The position numbers and the translations under genes are program-made. The notes beneath the pieces are model-generated. The model had not been told where the DNA came from. It worked only from the letters and a program-made list of their open reading frames with translations, and searched no databases. A DNA stretch of 64,000 nt from Chryseosolibacter sp044507775 (GTDB lineage Bacteria > Bacteroidota > Bacteroidia > Cytophagales > Cyclobacteriaceae): assembly GCA_044507775.1 (NCBI GenBank), contig JBIQIY010000006.1:1-64000 (forward strand). The letters are read 5' to 3'. Below, piece after piece: positions 1 through 8,940 of this stretch (its first letter is position 1; each line of letters opens with the position of its first letter).

Positions 1-133
1 CACGCTTTGAGAACTACCCCCGTTGTCAACTGCCCAATTGCCTAATTGTCAACTTCTCTTGATGGCGTCTTCGCGTTTGAAAATCTTTTTGGTATCGCCG
101 ATTTGGAAATGTGAAATCTAATAACGACCATTG

Positions 134-159
134 TACTGTATTAGTTAAGTAATACAGTA
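134..159. promoter_or_regulatory. Inverted repeat, probable GntR/YtrA operator
   Basis: TACTGTATTA and TAATACAGTA form perfect 10-bp arms around the spacer GTTAAG, ending 11 bp before the ATG of the ABC ATPase gene. YtrA-type GntR regulators usually repress their own ABC operon through such a palindrome, and a YtrA-like gene is the third gene here, so autoregulation is inferred. The rest of 1-170 is non-coding; it holds a direct repeat TTGTCAACT at 23-31 and 46-54 and no convincing end of an upstream gene. Confidence 0.6.
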
Positions 160-170
160 AATCACCTACA

Positions 171-1001
171 ATGGTCAAAATCAATGATTTAAGGTTTCAA
201 TATTCCCGGAAACAGCCGCCGCTGTTCCTCGGACTCAACTGCGAACTTGCGTCGGGAAGTATCGTCGGATTGCTCGGAAAAAACGGCGCGGGCAAGACAA
301 GCCTCCTGAAACTCATGATCGGTTTGCTGCAGCCTACCGACGGATCTGTTGAAGTTATGGGCCACCAACCGTTCGACCGAAAGCCCTCCCTCCTACAGGA
401 TATCTACTTCCTACCGGAAGAATTCTATCAGCCCGGCGTTTCAATCAGCAACTACGTAAAAGCAAACTCCGGATTCTATCCGCGCTTCGATCGGGAAGTG
501 CTCGCGCGACTGATCAACGATTTTGAATTGCCTGAGAACAAACGTCTCAATCAGCTTTCGTACGGGCAGAAAAAGAAATTTCTCATCTCCTTCGCGCTAT
601 CTACAAAATGCCGCCTTCTTGTATTGGATGAGCCCACGAACGGACTGGATATTCCTTCCAAAGGAATTTTCCGGAGAGTGATGGCAGGCTCCCTGGATGA
701 AGATCAGCTCGTGATCATCTCAACGCACCAGGTAAGGGATGTGGAAAATCTGATCGATCGGGTTCTCATGCTCGAGCAGGGAAAATTCATCATGCAAAAG
801 AACATTTATGAGATCGCCTCGCAACTACATTTCGCCACCACCTCCTCCCCTGACGGGGAAAACGTTCTGTATCGCGAAATGGTCCCGGGCGGTTATAAAA
901 TAATCACTCCGCAAACAGGCGGCGATTCGCCTGTCGACATTGAATTGTTGTTCAATGCAATCTCCAATGGTACTGAAAAAATGAAGGAATATGTTCAATA
1001 A
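171..1001 (+). CDS. ABC transporter ATP-binding protein (YtrB-like)
   Basis: Cytoplasmic ATPase subunit expected to energise the membrane protein encoded next to it. Walker A GKNGAGKTS lies at about residues 36-44, the signature LSYGQ at 129-133, Walker B LLVLDEP at 149-155 and the H-loop histidine near 186, so all catalytic elements are present. The roughly 60 residues after the H-loop region have no recognised domain. The gene overlaps the permease gene by 11 bp, and the two share an operon with a GntR regulator, the arrangement of the Bacillus ytr cell-envelope-stress operon. The substrate is unknown; in ytr-like systems it relates to wall-antibiotic response. Confidence 0.9.
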   Translation: MVKINDLRFQYSRKQPPLFLGLNCELASGSIVGLLGKNGAGKTSLLKLMIGLLQPTDGSVEVMGHQPFDRKPSLLQDIYFLPEEFYQPGVSISNYVKANSGFYPRFDREVLARLINDFELPENKRLNQLSYGQKKKFLISFALSTKCRLLVLDEPTNGLDIPSKGIFRRVMAGSLDEDQLVIISTHQVRDVENLIDRVLMLEQGKFIMQKNIYEIASQLHFATTSSPDGENVLYREMVPGGYKIITPQTGGDSPVDIELLFNAISNGTEKMKEYVQ

Positions 1002-1779
1002 TATATTCAGTGGTAAACGATTGGGCTTGCTCTTTAAGCAGCATGCCTTTCAGAATTCGCAATTTCTTTTGTTGTCGACCGTAGCGTACGTCGGCGTCAT
1101 TTTCATTGTGCTGTGTATTGCACAGGTGGGCAGCGATCTCTCTCCCCACGAGTTGAACTCCTTTCAGGGCTTCCTGATTGTGTTCGTCTCGGTCTTTGGC
1201 CTCCTCTACGCGGGTCATGCATTTCCTGCTTTGAGATCGAAAGAAAGCACGATCACCTATCTGATGATGCCGGCTTCCGTGCTGGAGAAGTTTGTCTTTG
1301 AGTTGATCAGCCGTTTTGGAATCGTTCTTCTCATATTGCCCTTGCTGTACTGGCTTACATTCAATTTGCAGGGATTCCTCTTTGGAATGTTTACAGTAGC
1401 AGAATTCGAACCCATCGGCATCTTGTACCTTGTCCGGCTCGGCGAAGGACCTACTGATGACATGGCCCAGATCTACACGGTCATCACGGCTGCCGTGTTA
1501 TTTGCACTGTCACTTGCATTCACGGGCTCGGCTATGTTCGACAAACAACCGCTGGTCAAGTCGCTATTCGCAGTAGCGGTGATTGTGATGTTCTTCCTGG
1601 GATATAGCTACATCGTTGTGGAGCATCTCGGAGTTGGAAAATTCCAGCCACCCGATCAGATGGTGTTGATTCCGGCGGATGAGTACAGCGCTTTCAGATT
1701 TCTAGCTATTGCGCTCTTTGCGAGCACCGCAGTTATGCTCTTTGTGGCGTACAGGAAGTTAAAAGAACGGGAGGTGTAA
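991..1779 (+). CDS. ABC transporter permease, six membrane segments
   Basis: Integral membrane protein of 262 aa with about six hydrophobic segments (first near residues 27-50, last near 238-258) and no long soluble domain, consistent with an ABC-2-type half transporter that dimerises. Its start lies inside the end of the ATPase gene (11-bp overlap), and the GntR regulator starts one base after its stop, so translational coupling is likely. No specific permease family is recognisable beyond position and topology, and the substrate cannot be predicted. Confidence 0.8.
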   Translation: MFNNIFSGKRLGLLFKQHAFQNSQFLLLSTVAYVGVIFIVLCIAQVGSDLSPHELNSFQGFLIVFVSVFGLLYAGHAFPALRSKESTITYLMMPASVLEKFVFELISRFGIVLLILPLLYWLTFNLQGFLFGMFTVAEFEPIGILYLVRLGEGPTDDMAQIYTVITAAVLFALSLAFTGSAMFDKQPLVKSLFAVAVIVMFFLGYSYIVVEHLGVGKFQPPDQMVLIPADEYSAFRFLAIALFASTAVMLFVAYRKLKEREV

Positions 1780-1780
1780 C

Positions 1781-2158
1781 ATGCAATTTCAGGATGGCAA
1801 AAGCATATTTCTGCAGATCGCAGATACGATCACAGACAAGGTCGTGAGCGGAGAGTTTCCGTTGGGAGAAAAAATACCTTCCGTGCGCGAGCTGGCGGCC
1901 CAAATGGGCGTGAACCCGAATACAGTCATGCGTACCTACAGTGAACTTCAGGCTATGAACATAATTGAAAATCAACGAGGCATCGGATACTTCGTGAATC
2001 CGCAGGCGAAAAAGATCATCCTCAAAGATAAAAAGGAGGAGTTCTTCAATAAGGTCTTGCCTGAATTTCTCAGGCAGGCGGCATTGCTCGGCATCACAGC
2101 CGACGACTTGAAAAAACATCTTGAGACCCTGAATGGAACTACATATGAAGCTGAGTAA
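1781..2158 (+). CDS. GntR-family regulator, YtrA subfamily
   Basis: A 125-aa DNA-binding protein. The N-terminal winged helix (about residues 8-75) carries the classic GntR pattern GEKIPSVRELA followed by NPNTVMRTYSEL. The tail after the wing is only about 50 residues and predicted helical; this short effector-less dimerisation tail is typical of YtrA rather than FadR or HutC subfamilies. It follows the permease by one base and overlaps the next gene. The palindrome at 134-159 is the natural candidate target, making this a probable autorepressor of its ABC operon. Confidence 0.9.
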   Translation: MQFQDGKSIFLQIADTITDKVVSGEFPLGEKIPSVRELAAQMGVNPNTVMRTYSELQAMNIIENQRGIGYFVNPQAKKIILKDKKEEFFNKVLPEFLRQAALLGITADDLKKHLETLNGTTYEAE

Positions 2159-2828
2159 CAAAGTACTTCTCGGATTTTTTGGTTTTATCTTCATCTACCT
2201 CACGGCCTCGTTCGCGGAATTGCGGCTGACCGGTACACCTCACCTGATAAACGATAAGAACAGCATCGCCGAGACTGTCAAGCTCCCGCGGATTACCTAC
2301 GTGGTCATTGATAATGTGGACAAATATATCAACATAATAGGGTCGGATACGGCCAGGCTGGAAGTGCGAAGCGTCTCCGGCGATTTGCTGAAGAGACTGA
2401 GTTATGAGATGTCCGGAGACACGCTCATTTTGTCGGGTTTTCAGTCAGAAGGTGTCAGAAGCGTCATTATCTCCGCCTTCATTCCCGGTGGAAGTCTCGA
2501 AGGAATCCAGGTAAACCGTTCGGCCACTGGTATCTCGGGTCTGCAGTTAGCCAGCTTGCATCTCAGGGAATCCGGTGCGCGCGTCTCGATGTCGGATAAC
2601 AGAATTGCGAATCTGCAAATCGACTTGTCGGAGCGTTCGTTCCTGGATATTTCAGAGACAAAATTAGATACGCTGTCCGCAGCCGTTGACAGTTCACAGG
2701 TGCACGTCTCCTCTCCTGTCCCGCTCCTGAAGGGCTCGATCAAAAACAAAGCTTTCATACAGATAAACAAACTTCGCGAGATCCATGTAAATAAGGATGA
2801 GAGCAGTGCAATCTATTTGTATCCGTAA
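2145..2828 (+). CDS. Exported beta-rich protein of unknown function (DUF2807-like)
   Basis: A 227-aa protein with a basic N-terminus and one hydrophobic segment (signal peptide or anchor, about residues 6-24), then short alternating hydrophobic strands interrupted by S, D and N residues. This resembles the right-handed beta-helix of DUF2807 putative autotransporter-adhesin-head proteins, but no diagnostic motif was found. The ATG at 2145 is preferred to an in-frame ATG at 2133 because it places the lysine directly before the hydrophobic stretch. It overlaps the GntR gene by 14 bp and closes the operon, so it may be an extracytoplasmic accessory of the ABC system. Confidence 0.7.
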   Translation: MKLSNKVLLGFFGFIFIYLTASFAELRLTGTPHLINDKNSIAETVKLPRITYVVIDNVDKYINIIGSDTARLEVRSVSGDLLKRLSYEMSGDTLILSGFQSEGVRSVIISAFIPGGSLEGIQVNRSATGISGLQLASLHLRESGARVSMSDNRIANLQIDLSERSFLDISETKLDTLSAAVDSSQVHVSSPVPLLKGSIKNKAFIQINKLREIHVNKDESSAIYLYP

Positions 2829-2964
2829 TATCTGCGCGAGGCGCTGTAACAAACGCATCGGCTAACGCTACTTGTCATCAAAGCAAATGCAACTACCTGT
2901 TCGCTCATACAAATCTTGCGTGAAAGGTCTGCTCCGGCTGGTGAAACAAAAATACCCTGTACGC

Positions 2965-2996
2965 TTTGAAACACAAAGTACTTTTGAATACCTTTG
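2965..2996 (+). promoter_or_regulatory. Bacteroidota-type promoter for the efflux locus
   Basis: TTTG at 2965-2968 and TACCTTTG at 2989-2996 are separated by 20 bp, matching the Bacteroidota consensus TTTG-N17-23-TAnnTTTG. The ATG of the first efflux gene is 31 bp downstream. It is the only clear promoter seen between 2829 and the following genes, so it probably drives the locus starting at 3028. Confidence 0.6.
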
Positions 2997-3027
2997 CAGC
3001 GGGCGGCAAACAATGAATTGGTGACTT

Positions 3028-3918
3028 ATGAATATCGAAATAACCGGTCTTTCAAAGGTATACCCCAACGGCCACGCCGCCATCCGTAATATCGACCTCC
3101 GGATCGGAAGCGGCATGTTCGGCCTGCTCGGACCGAACGGAGCCGGTAAGTCCAGCTTCATGCGGATACTGGTCACCGTGCAAAAGGCGACTTCCGGGAA
3201 GGTGATCATGGACGGAATGGATATCAACACCCATCGCCATGAGATCCGAAAGCTCGTCGGCTATCTTCCGCAGGACTTCACCTTCTTCTCAAAGCTAAAG
3301 ACGTGGGAGTTCCTGGATTATGCCGCGCAACTTTCCACCTCCCTCCGGCGAAAGGAGCGGTTGGCTCGCGTCGATTTGTTGCTGGACCAGGTCGGCTTGC
3401 TCGATGTCCGCGACCGAATGGCCAACAAGCTTTCCGGCGGGATGAAACGCCGGCTTGGAATCGCGCAGGCCCTCATCGGCGAGCCCAGGTTACTCGTAAT
3501 CGACGAACCAACTACAGGTCTTGATCCGGAGGAACGTATTCGCTTCCGGAATATTCTCTCCGATCTCAGTCAAAAAGATGTTACCATCATCCTTTCTACA
3601 CACATTGTCGGAGACATCAGCAGCACGTGTCACAACATGGCGATGCTCAACAAAGGCGAGGTGGCGTTCAAGGGCTCGCCGGAAGGAATGATCGAACAAG
3701 TGCGCGGCCATGTGTGGCAAATCATGCTTGATGACGAAGAGTTCAACGTCTTGAAAGCGAAGTATCCTGTTGTGTCAACCATCCCGGCTGATGGAAAATG
3801 GGAAGTGCAGCTCATCGCCAACGACCAGCCGCACCCGGCAGCGAAAGTTGCCAATCCGAATCTCGAACATGCATACGTGTATTTCATGGAAAATGAACTA
3901 GGAGTCTCGCTGGTATGA
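3028..3918 (+). CDS. ABC transporter ATP-binding protein (ABC-2 exporter type)
   Basis: A 296-aa cytoplasmic ATPase with Walker A GPNGAGKSS at 35-43, signature LSGGM at 135-139, Walker B LLVIDEP at 155-161 and H-loop histidine 192. Its partner is the 1111-aa ABC-2 permease whose ATG overlaps this stop codon by 4 bp (ATGA). It is a close paralogue of the ATPase domain fused to the RND pump encoded at 13209-17942. They share GYLPQ, WEFLDY/YEFLDY, ERIRFRN, the same spacing, and a C-terminal tail ending in LEHAYVYFM versus LEDAYLWLM. The locus therefore carries two related ATPases. Confidence 0.92.
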   Translation: MNIEITGLSKVYPNGHAAIRNIDLRIGSGMFGLLGPNGAGKSSFMRILVTVQKATSGKVIMDGMDINTHRHEIRKLVGYLPQDFTFFSKLKTWEFLDYAAQLSTSLRRKERLARVDLLLDQVGLLDVRDRMANKLSGGMKRRLGIAQALIGEPRLLVIDEPTTGLDPEERIRFRNILSDLSQKDVTIILSTHIVGDISSTCHNMAMLNKGEVAFKGSPEGMIEQVRGHVWQIMLDDEEFNVLKAKYPVVSTIPADGKWEVQLIANDQPHPAAKVANPNLEHAYVYFMENELGVSLV

Positions 3919-6900
3919 TGTCGATCCGGACGATATTGACCATTTCTTCATACGAAGGAAAAGTTCTTTGGAGAAACTGGTTTTTCCGGATCGTTGCGCT
4001 TCTCGGCGTGGGCTTTCTCACCATTTTCAACCTGGCTGTCTTTTCGGAAATCGATACACCGGCGTGGCGCGACCTTGCCAACGGATGGATGCTCCCGTAT
4101 TCGAGCCTGGTCCTGATCAGTATACCCCAGGCCGCAGCCGTCATCTTTCTGGCAACGGGCCTGATCAAGAAGGACAAAAAGCTGGATACGAACGAAGTCT
4201 TCTTCGTCCGACCGATCACCAACCTTGACTACGTGTTCGGAAAGGCGCTTGCGCTGTTTAAGCTCTTTTTCCTCCTGAACTTCGTCTTGCTTTGCATTCC
4301 GCTCATTGTCGGCCTGACGAACCCACTGGCTACAGTCAAGCCGGAGGCGTTTTTGATTTATCCCCTGCTCACGAGCATTCCGAGTATTGTTTTTACCACC
4401 GGAATCGCTTTTCTCCTCGTGACCCTTATCCGGAATCAGCCGATCTCCATCGTATTGCTCATCGGCGTTGCTGGCGTTCAATTGATTTACTATTTCGACC
4501 GGTTTTCAAATATCCTGGACTTCACTTCCTTCCGCCTCCCGATGCTCGCTTCGGAGATATCGGGCTTCATTGATATCGAGTTCGTGCTGTGGCAACGCGC
4601 TTTTTATTTCGTAACCGGCATCGCGTTTTTGTTCGTGACAGCCTTTCTTCTCGAGCGGTTGTCCGGCCACAGGACTTCTCATACCGCGACGGCTATGGTC
4701 GGACTTCTCCTCCTGGTGGATTCGTCTTTCATTATGCTCCGCCTCTGGGATATGCGACAGTCACCCATTGAATCGCGGGAAGAGATGATCACCGTCAACG
4801 GAAAATGGACAAGCGTCCCGAACGTAGAAGTAACCTCGCATGCAATAGCCCTGGAGTGGGCCGGCGAAGAGATCATCAGCACTTCCGAAATGCAGGTGCA
4901 CAACAACACGGACCGCACCCTCGACACGATCTACTTTACATTGAATCCGGCTTTAACAGTAGACGCCCTCTCCATCGACGGCAACGCGATGGAATTCAGC
5001 AGAGATCGTCAGATCGTCTTCGTCAGCAAAGGCATCGATATGAAGCCTGACCAGCAAACCAGCGTACAGGTGAAGTATCACGGTCCGCTTACGCAGTCAA
5101 TTGCTCATCTGGAGGTTGATGAGAAGCGATATGAGACTGCAAATGACTTTATCATGTTCTCGTTGCCGAAGAAATACGCCTTTTTGGAAGATGACTACGT
5201 GCTGCTTACGCGGGATGTCCTTTGGTATCCGGGTACAGAGGTGGGCTACAACCGGGAGTCTGCATCCACGGCGAGAGGCGCGTTTGTAAATTTCGAATTA
5301 ACAGTCAAGGCGCCCGCGGGCAAGACGCCGGTTTCGCAGGGCGAACTCACGGTCACTGGCGACCTTTACAAATTCAAGCCCGAATACCCCCTGCCCCAGA
5401 TTTCACTGGTCATTGGCGACTATGCAAAAAAGGAAATCACCGTCGACAGTGTCGTCTACTCGGTATTTCATTATCCTGAGAACGAATTCTTCGCGCGACA
5501 ACTCGACCAGCTTGGGGATACGCTGAGCTACCTGATCACGGATATTGTCAATGAATATAAGGACGCTCAAAAGCTGTCCTATCCTTTTAAGAGGTTACAG
5601 TTTGTTGAAGTCCCGCTTCAGTTCACCGCATACAATAAGATATACGAAAGCCATCAGGCTTTCCTGCAGCCCGAGACCGTCTTCTGGCCGGAAGAAGGCG
5701 GCCCGATAGGTCAATTCGATTTCAGGCGACGGCTGAGGGACATGAACCGTCAGGCGGCCAAGTCGAACCAGGTCTTCACTGAAAAGCAAAAACAAGCCAA
5801 CGTCTTCAAAGACCTGGTCAGAAACGTATTTACAAAACAGAGCGGCTCAACATGGGTGTATGAGGGCAGGGATTTCGATGAGCCGGATTATTCACTTTTC
5901 CCTAATTACTATGATTTTAATTCCGGGGTCGTGAGCCAGGACTGGTCGTTGCTCAATCGCAGTATCGCGACTTACTTAAGGACGGACAAACAAGTCCTGA
6001 ATGACTATTCACGGAACATAAATGGAATTTCATTTACGGAAGAATGCAATACCCTCATGCGCACTTCTCCCATTAACAAAATCCTGACAGAAGCCGAGTT
6101 CAGCAAGATCAGCAAATCTGTAACGTTAAAAAGCCAATACCTCTTCTCCTATCTTGGACAGGTCATCGGTGAAAGCAATTTCAGGTCTTTCCTCTATGAC
6201 TGGGTAAATGGGCATCAGCATCAGCTCAGCAGCTATCTATCATTCCGGGAAGCGATACTCCGCAGATTTAGCATCGACATTGAACCGATTATTCGCGAGG
6301 TGTATTCCAAAACTTCACAGCCGGCTTTCGAAATTCTTGATGTTCAGAAATACGAGGTGATGGATGGCGATCGCAAGCGATATCAGGTCCTTATCAAAGC
6401 GAAGAACTCCGGCGACAGTGACGGCGTGCTGGAAATCAAGTTCAATAGCAAGTCGGAATCCGATGAGGATTATAACTACAGCCCTACGGTAAATGAAGAA
6501 GTTGAAGAGGAAACGCCCGGAGAACTGTCGGTCATCAAACAGGGCGAGACCAAGCTTTTTGGATTCGTGCGCGACGAAAAGCCAACTGACGTGACAATCA
6601 ATACGCTCATTTCAAGAAATATACCTTCTGTAATTAACGTGTCGATGGGGACCATGGCCCGGCGTGAGGGAGGCATTCTCTTCGATGGGGAACGGGCTAT
6701 CGATCGGGAGGAGGAGTCAAACCAATATGAGGTTATTGTAGACAACGAAGACCCCGGTTTTAGTCACTTCAGCCCCATCAAGCCGACGATTCTGAAGGCA
6801 TGGCTGGATAGTCGCAACGCAGTCGATCAGAAGTACTTTGGAAATTGGTCTCGTTCGTACTCCAAGTGGCTCGCCACAACGGGCTCTGATTTCTATGGAC

Positions 6901-7250
6901 GAGTCATCCGTTCCGCGCATTTCACGGGCTCGGGCGATGGCGAAAAAATTGCGACCTGGACTCCCACGCTCGCGGAAGAAGGCTTTTACGATGTCTACGT
7001 CTACATGAAAGGCAAAAACCAGAACGAGTTCCTGGGACGCGATGGAGACAGCAAACAGTTTGATTATCACTACATCGTTCACAACGGTGACGGTACTGAC
7101 AACCTGAAGTACAATATCTCCAACGCCCAGCCGGGGTGGAACTACCTGGGATCGTATTACTTCAACAAAACCGGAGGAAGCGTTTCCCTAACAGACGAAT
7201 GCGACCTCCGCACCGTGTATGCAGATGCCGTCAAGTTTGTAAAACAATGA
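3915..7250 (+). CDS. ABC-2 permease fused to a degenerate M1-peptidase-like ectodomain
   Basis: An 1111-aa membrane protein. Residues about 15-277 hold six or more hydrophobic segments of an ABC-2-type permease. Residues about 285-790 resemble M1 aminopeptidases (N-terminal beta domain, then a helical region), but no HExxH zinc motif is present anywhere in the protein, so it is predicted to be non-catalytic. A beta domain follows to about 920. Residues about 960-1111, with the pattern GFYDVYVYM and a terminal YADAVKFVK, resemble the golvesin/xanthan-lyase-type C-terminal carbohydrate-binding-like domain. ABC-2 permease/M1 fusions are known in Bacteroidota. Here the ectodomain probably acts as a binding or gating module in the periplasm. 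The start overlaps the ATPase gene by 4 bp. Confidence 0.82.
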   Translation: MMSIRTILTISSYEGKVLWRNWFFRIVALLGVGFLTIFNLAVFSEIDTPAWRDLANGWMLPYSSLVLISIPQAAAVIFLATGLIKKDKKLDTNEVFFVRPITNLDYVFGKALALFKLFFLLNFVLLCIPLIVGLTNPLATVKPEAFLIYPLLTSIPSIVFTTGIAFLLVTLIRNQPISIVLLIGVAGVQLIYYFDRFSNILDFTSFRLPMLASEISGFIDIEFVLWQRAFYFVTGIAFLFVTAFLLERLSGHRTSHTATAMVGLLLLVDSSFIMLRLWDMRQSPIESREEMITVNGKWTSVPNVEVTSHAIALEWAGEEIISTSEMQVHNNTDRTLDTIYFTLNPALTVDALSIDGNAMEFSRDRQIVFVSKGIDMKPDQQTSVQVKYHGPLTQSIAHLEVDEKRYETANDFIMFSLPKKYAFLEDDYVLLTRDVLWYPGTEVGYNRESASTARGAFVNFELTVKAPAGKTPVSQGELTVTGDLYKFKPEYPLPQISLVIGDYAKKEITVDSVVYSVFHYPENEFFARQLDQLGDTLSYLITDIVNEYKDAQKLSYPFKRLQFVEVPLQFTAYNKIYESHQAFLQPETVFWPEEGGPIGQFDFRRRLRDMNRQAAKSNQVFTEKQKQANVFKDLVRNVFTKQSGSTWVYEGRDFDEPDYSLFPNYYDFNSGVVSQDWSLLNRSIATYLRTDKQVLNDYSRNINGISFTEECNTLMRTSPINKILTEAEFSKISKSVTLKSQYLFSYLGQVIGESNFRSFLYDWVNGHQHQLSSYLSFREAILRRFSIDIEPIIREVYSKTSQPAFEILDVQKYEVMDGDRKRYQVLIKAKNSGDSDGVLEIKFNSKSESDEDYNYSPTVNEEVEEETPGELSVIKQGETKLFGFVRDEKPTDVTINTLISRNIPSVINVSMGTMARREGGILFDGERAIDREEESNQYEVIVDNEDPGFSHFSPIKPTILKAWLDSRNAVDQKYFGNWSRSYSKWLATTGSDFYGRVIRSAHFTGSGDGEKIATWTPTLAEEGFYDVYVYMKGKNQNEFLGRDGDSKQFDYHYIVHNGDGTDNLKYNISNAQPGWNYLGSYYFNKTGGSVSLTDECDLRTVYADAVKFVKQ

Positions 7251-7282
7251 TGTAGTGAGGGCATGAACGGCGTTCGAATTCA

Positions 7283-7372
7283 GCCCTGAAAGGGCGATAG
7301 ATACTAGCCCAGGCTGAGCGCCTCGCGAGGCCTGGGTAAAGAGCAATTGTCAACACGAAGCCCTGTAAGGGC
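7283..7372. repeat. Palindromic repeat triplet (GCCCT-N3-AGGGC family)
   Basis: Two identical-size small hairpins, GCCCTGAAAGGGC at 7283-7295 and GCCCTGTAAGGGC at 7360-7372, flank a larger hairpin with arms CCCAGGC (7308-7314) and GCCTGGG (7330-7336). It fills most of the 173-bp gap between the permease and TolC genes. The composition, small-large-small, is REP/BIME-like and matches the architecture of the composite repeat at 34537-34960. It could also weaken transcription between two parts of the efflux locus, although no T-tract follows. Confidence 0.7.
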
Positions 7373-7423
7373 GTAATAAACACTTGATTCGAAGTTCAAT
7401 TTTTCAATTCGAGGAATAGCAAA

Positions 7424-8914
7424 ATGAAATCACATTACAAATCCAGATTGAGATCATCTATGGCTCAGGTAGCGTTCCTGGTTGTGCTCGGTTTGATGGT
7501 ATGGAACGAAACAATCGCCCAACAAAAGCTAACCTTGAGTGAAGCCATCAAAATTGCTCAGCAGAGCAGCCGCAGCATAAAAAAATCGAAGTTGAACCTC
7601 TATGGGAACCAGCGCAGCCTCGATGCGCAACGGGCGGCTTTGAAATCCAGGTTTGCCCTGGCATTCACCCCGTTCGATTATAACCGTCAGCGCAGCTTTA
7701 ACGACCTGTTTTCAACCTGGAATACCAACGAAGACTACAACTCATTTGCAAACCTTTCGATTAGCCAACCCATCGTTGCAACAGACGGAACTATTTCTCT
7801 TATCAACCGCCTCGGGTACCGGGACAACTACTCCGAATTCCAGGACGTCAGAACGAAGACGTACAGCAACAACCTATACCTCCAGCTCGACCAGCCGATC
7901 TTTACCTACAACCGGACCAAAATACAATTGAAGGAACTGGAGCTGAACCTTGAAAATGCAACGATCAGCAACTCGCTTCAATTGTTGAGCCTGGAGCAAA
8001 GCGTTACGCAATCTTTTTACGCATTCTACCAGCGACAAAACAACCTTCAAATCGCAAAAGACGAGTATGAGAATCAAAAGATCAGCTATGAGATTACCAG
8101 GAACAAAGTCGACGCCGACCTGCTTGCAAAGGAGGAGCTCTACCAGGCCGAGCTGAACCTGGCCACGTCGAAGTCGACCCTGGAGAACAACGAAGTTCTG
8201 CTCGCAAATAGCGCCGATGATTTCAAGCTCTTGCTGGGAGTTCCACTGACAGAGGAAATCACTGTTGAAGTGGACATCAACTTCATCACACGGGAAGTAG
8301 ACCTCAACCAGGCGCTGCAGCATGCGCTGGATAACCGGATGGAACTCCGGGAACGGGCGATCGACATTGAGCGCTCGCAATTTGAGTTGATCCGCACGAA
8401 GGCGCTGAACGAATTCAAAGGTGCGGTCTCATTATCCCTCGGAGTATTTGGGGACAGCGAACGCGCCACTGACATCTATGCAGTACCCGACGTGAACCCA
8501 CGGGTGGCGGTTTCTTTCAACATCCCGATATTCGATTGGGGAGAGAAAAGGGCTCGCATTGATGCGGCCAATGCCAGCCGCGAGATACGACAAATAGATC
8601 TGGAGGTTGAGAAGAACGATATCATGATCAACATCCGGAAAGTGTATCGGAACCTGCAGAATCTCGAGAATCAAATACTGATCGCCGAGCAAAACGTCAA
8701 GAACGCAAACCTGACGTACGACATCAACCTTGAACGATACAAGAACGGCGACCTCACGAGCATCGACCTGAACCGTTTTCAAAGTCAGCTCTCCGAGAAA
8801 AAGAGCACGTATGCTGACGCGCTGATCAATTACAAGATCGAACTGTTGAACCTCAAGATCCTTTCCCTTTATGATTTTGAGACACAACAACCTGTCATTG
8901 TCCCCAACTACTAA
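7424..8914 (+). CDS. TolC-family outer membrane efflux protein
   Basis: A 496-aa protein with an N-terminal signal peptide (hydrophobic core about residues 14-32, then Ala-Gln) followed by LTLSEAIKIAQQ, the usual start of the OEP domain. Two long alpha-helical, coiled-coil-rich repeats follow, each with TolC-type periodicity; the second ends in YKNGDLTSIDLNRFQ, characteristic of the family. It should form the trimeric outer-membrane duct for the adaptor and RND pumps encoded immediately downstream (26-bp gap). The length is normal for the family. Confidence 0.93.
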   Translation: MKSHYKSRLRSSMAQVAFLVVLGLMVWNETIAQQKLTLSEAIKIAQQSSRSIKKSKLNLYGNQRSLDAQRAALKSRFALAFTPFDYNRQRSFNDLFSTWNTNEDYNSFANLSISQPIVATDGTISLINRLGYRDNYSEFQDVRTKTYSNNLYLQLDQPIFTYNRTKIQLKELELNLENATISNSLQLLSLEQSVTQSFYAFYQRQNNLQIAKDEYENQKISYEITRNKVDADLLAKEELYQAELNLATSKSTLENNEVLLANSADDFKLLLGVPLTEEITVEVDINFITREVDLNQALQHALDNRMELRERAIDIERSQFELIRTKALNEFKGAVSLSLGVFGDSERATDIYAVPDVNPRVAVSFNIPIFDWGEKRARIDAANASREIRQIDLEVEKNDIMINIRKVYRNLQNLENQILIAEQNVKNANLTYDINLERYKNGDLTSIDLNRFQSQLSEKKSTYADALINYKIELLNLKILSLYDFETQQPVIVPNY

Positions 8915-8940
8915 GCATCCATTGAATTAACATCACAAAA

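Noticed and set aside
3915..7250. Active M1 aminopeptidase
   Set aside because: No HExxH motif exists anywhere in the protein.
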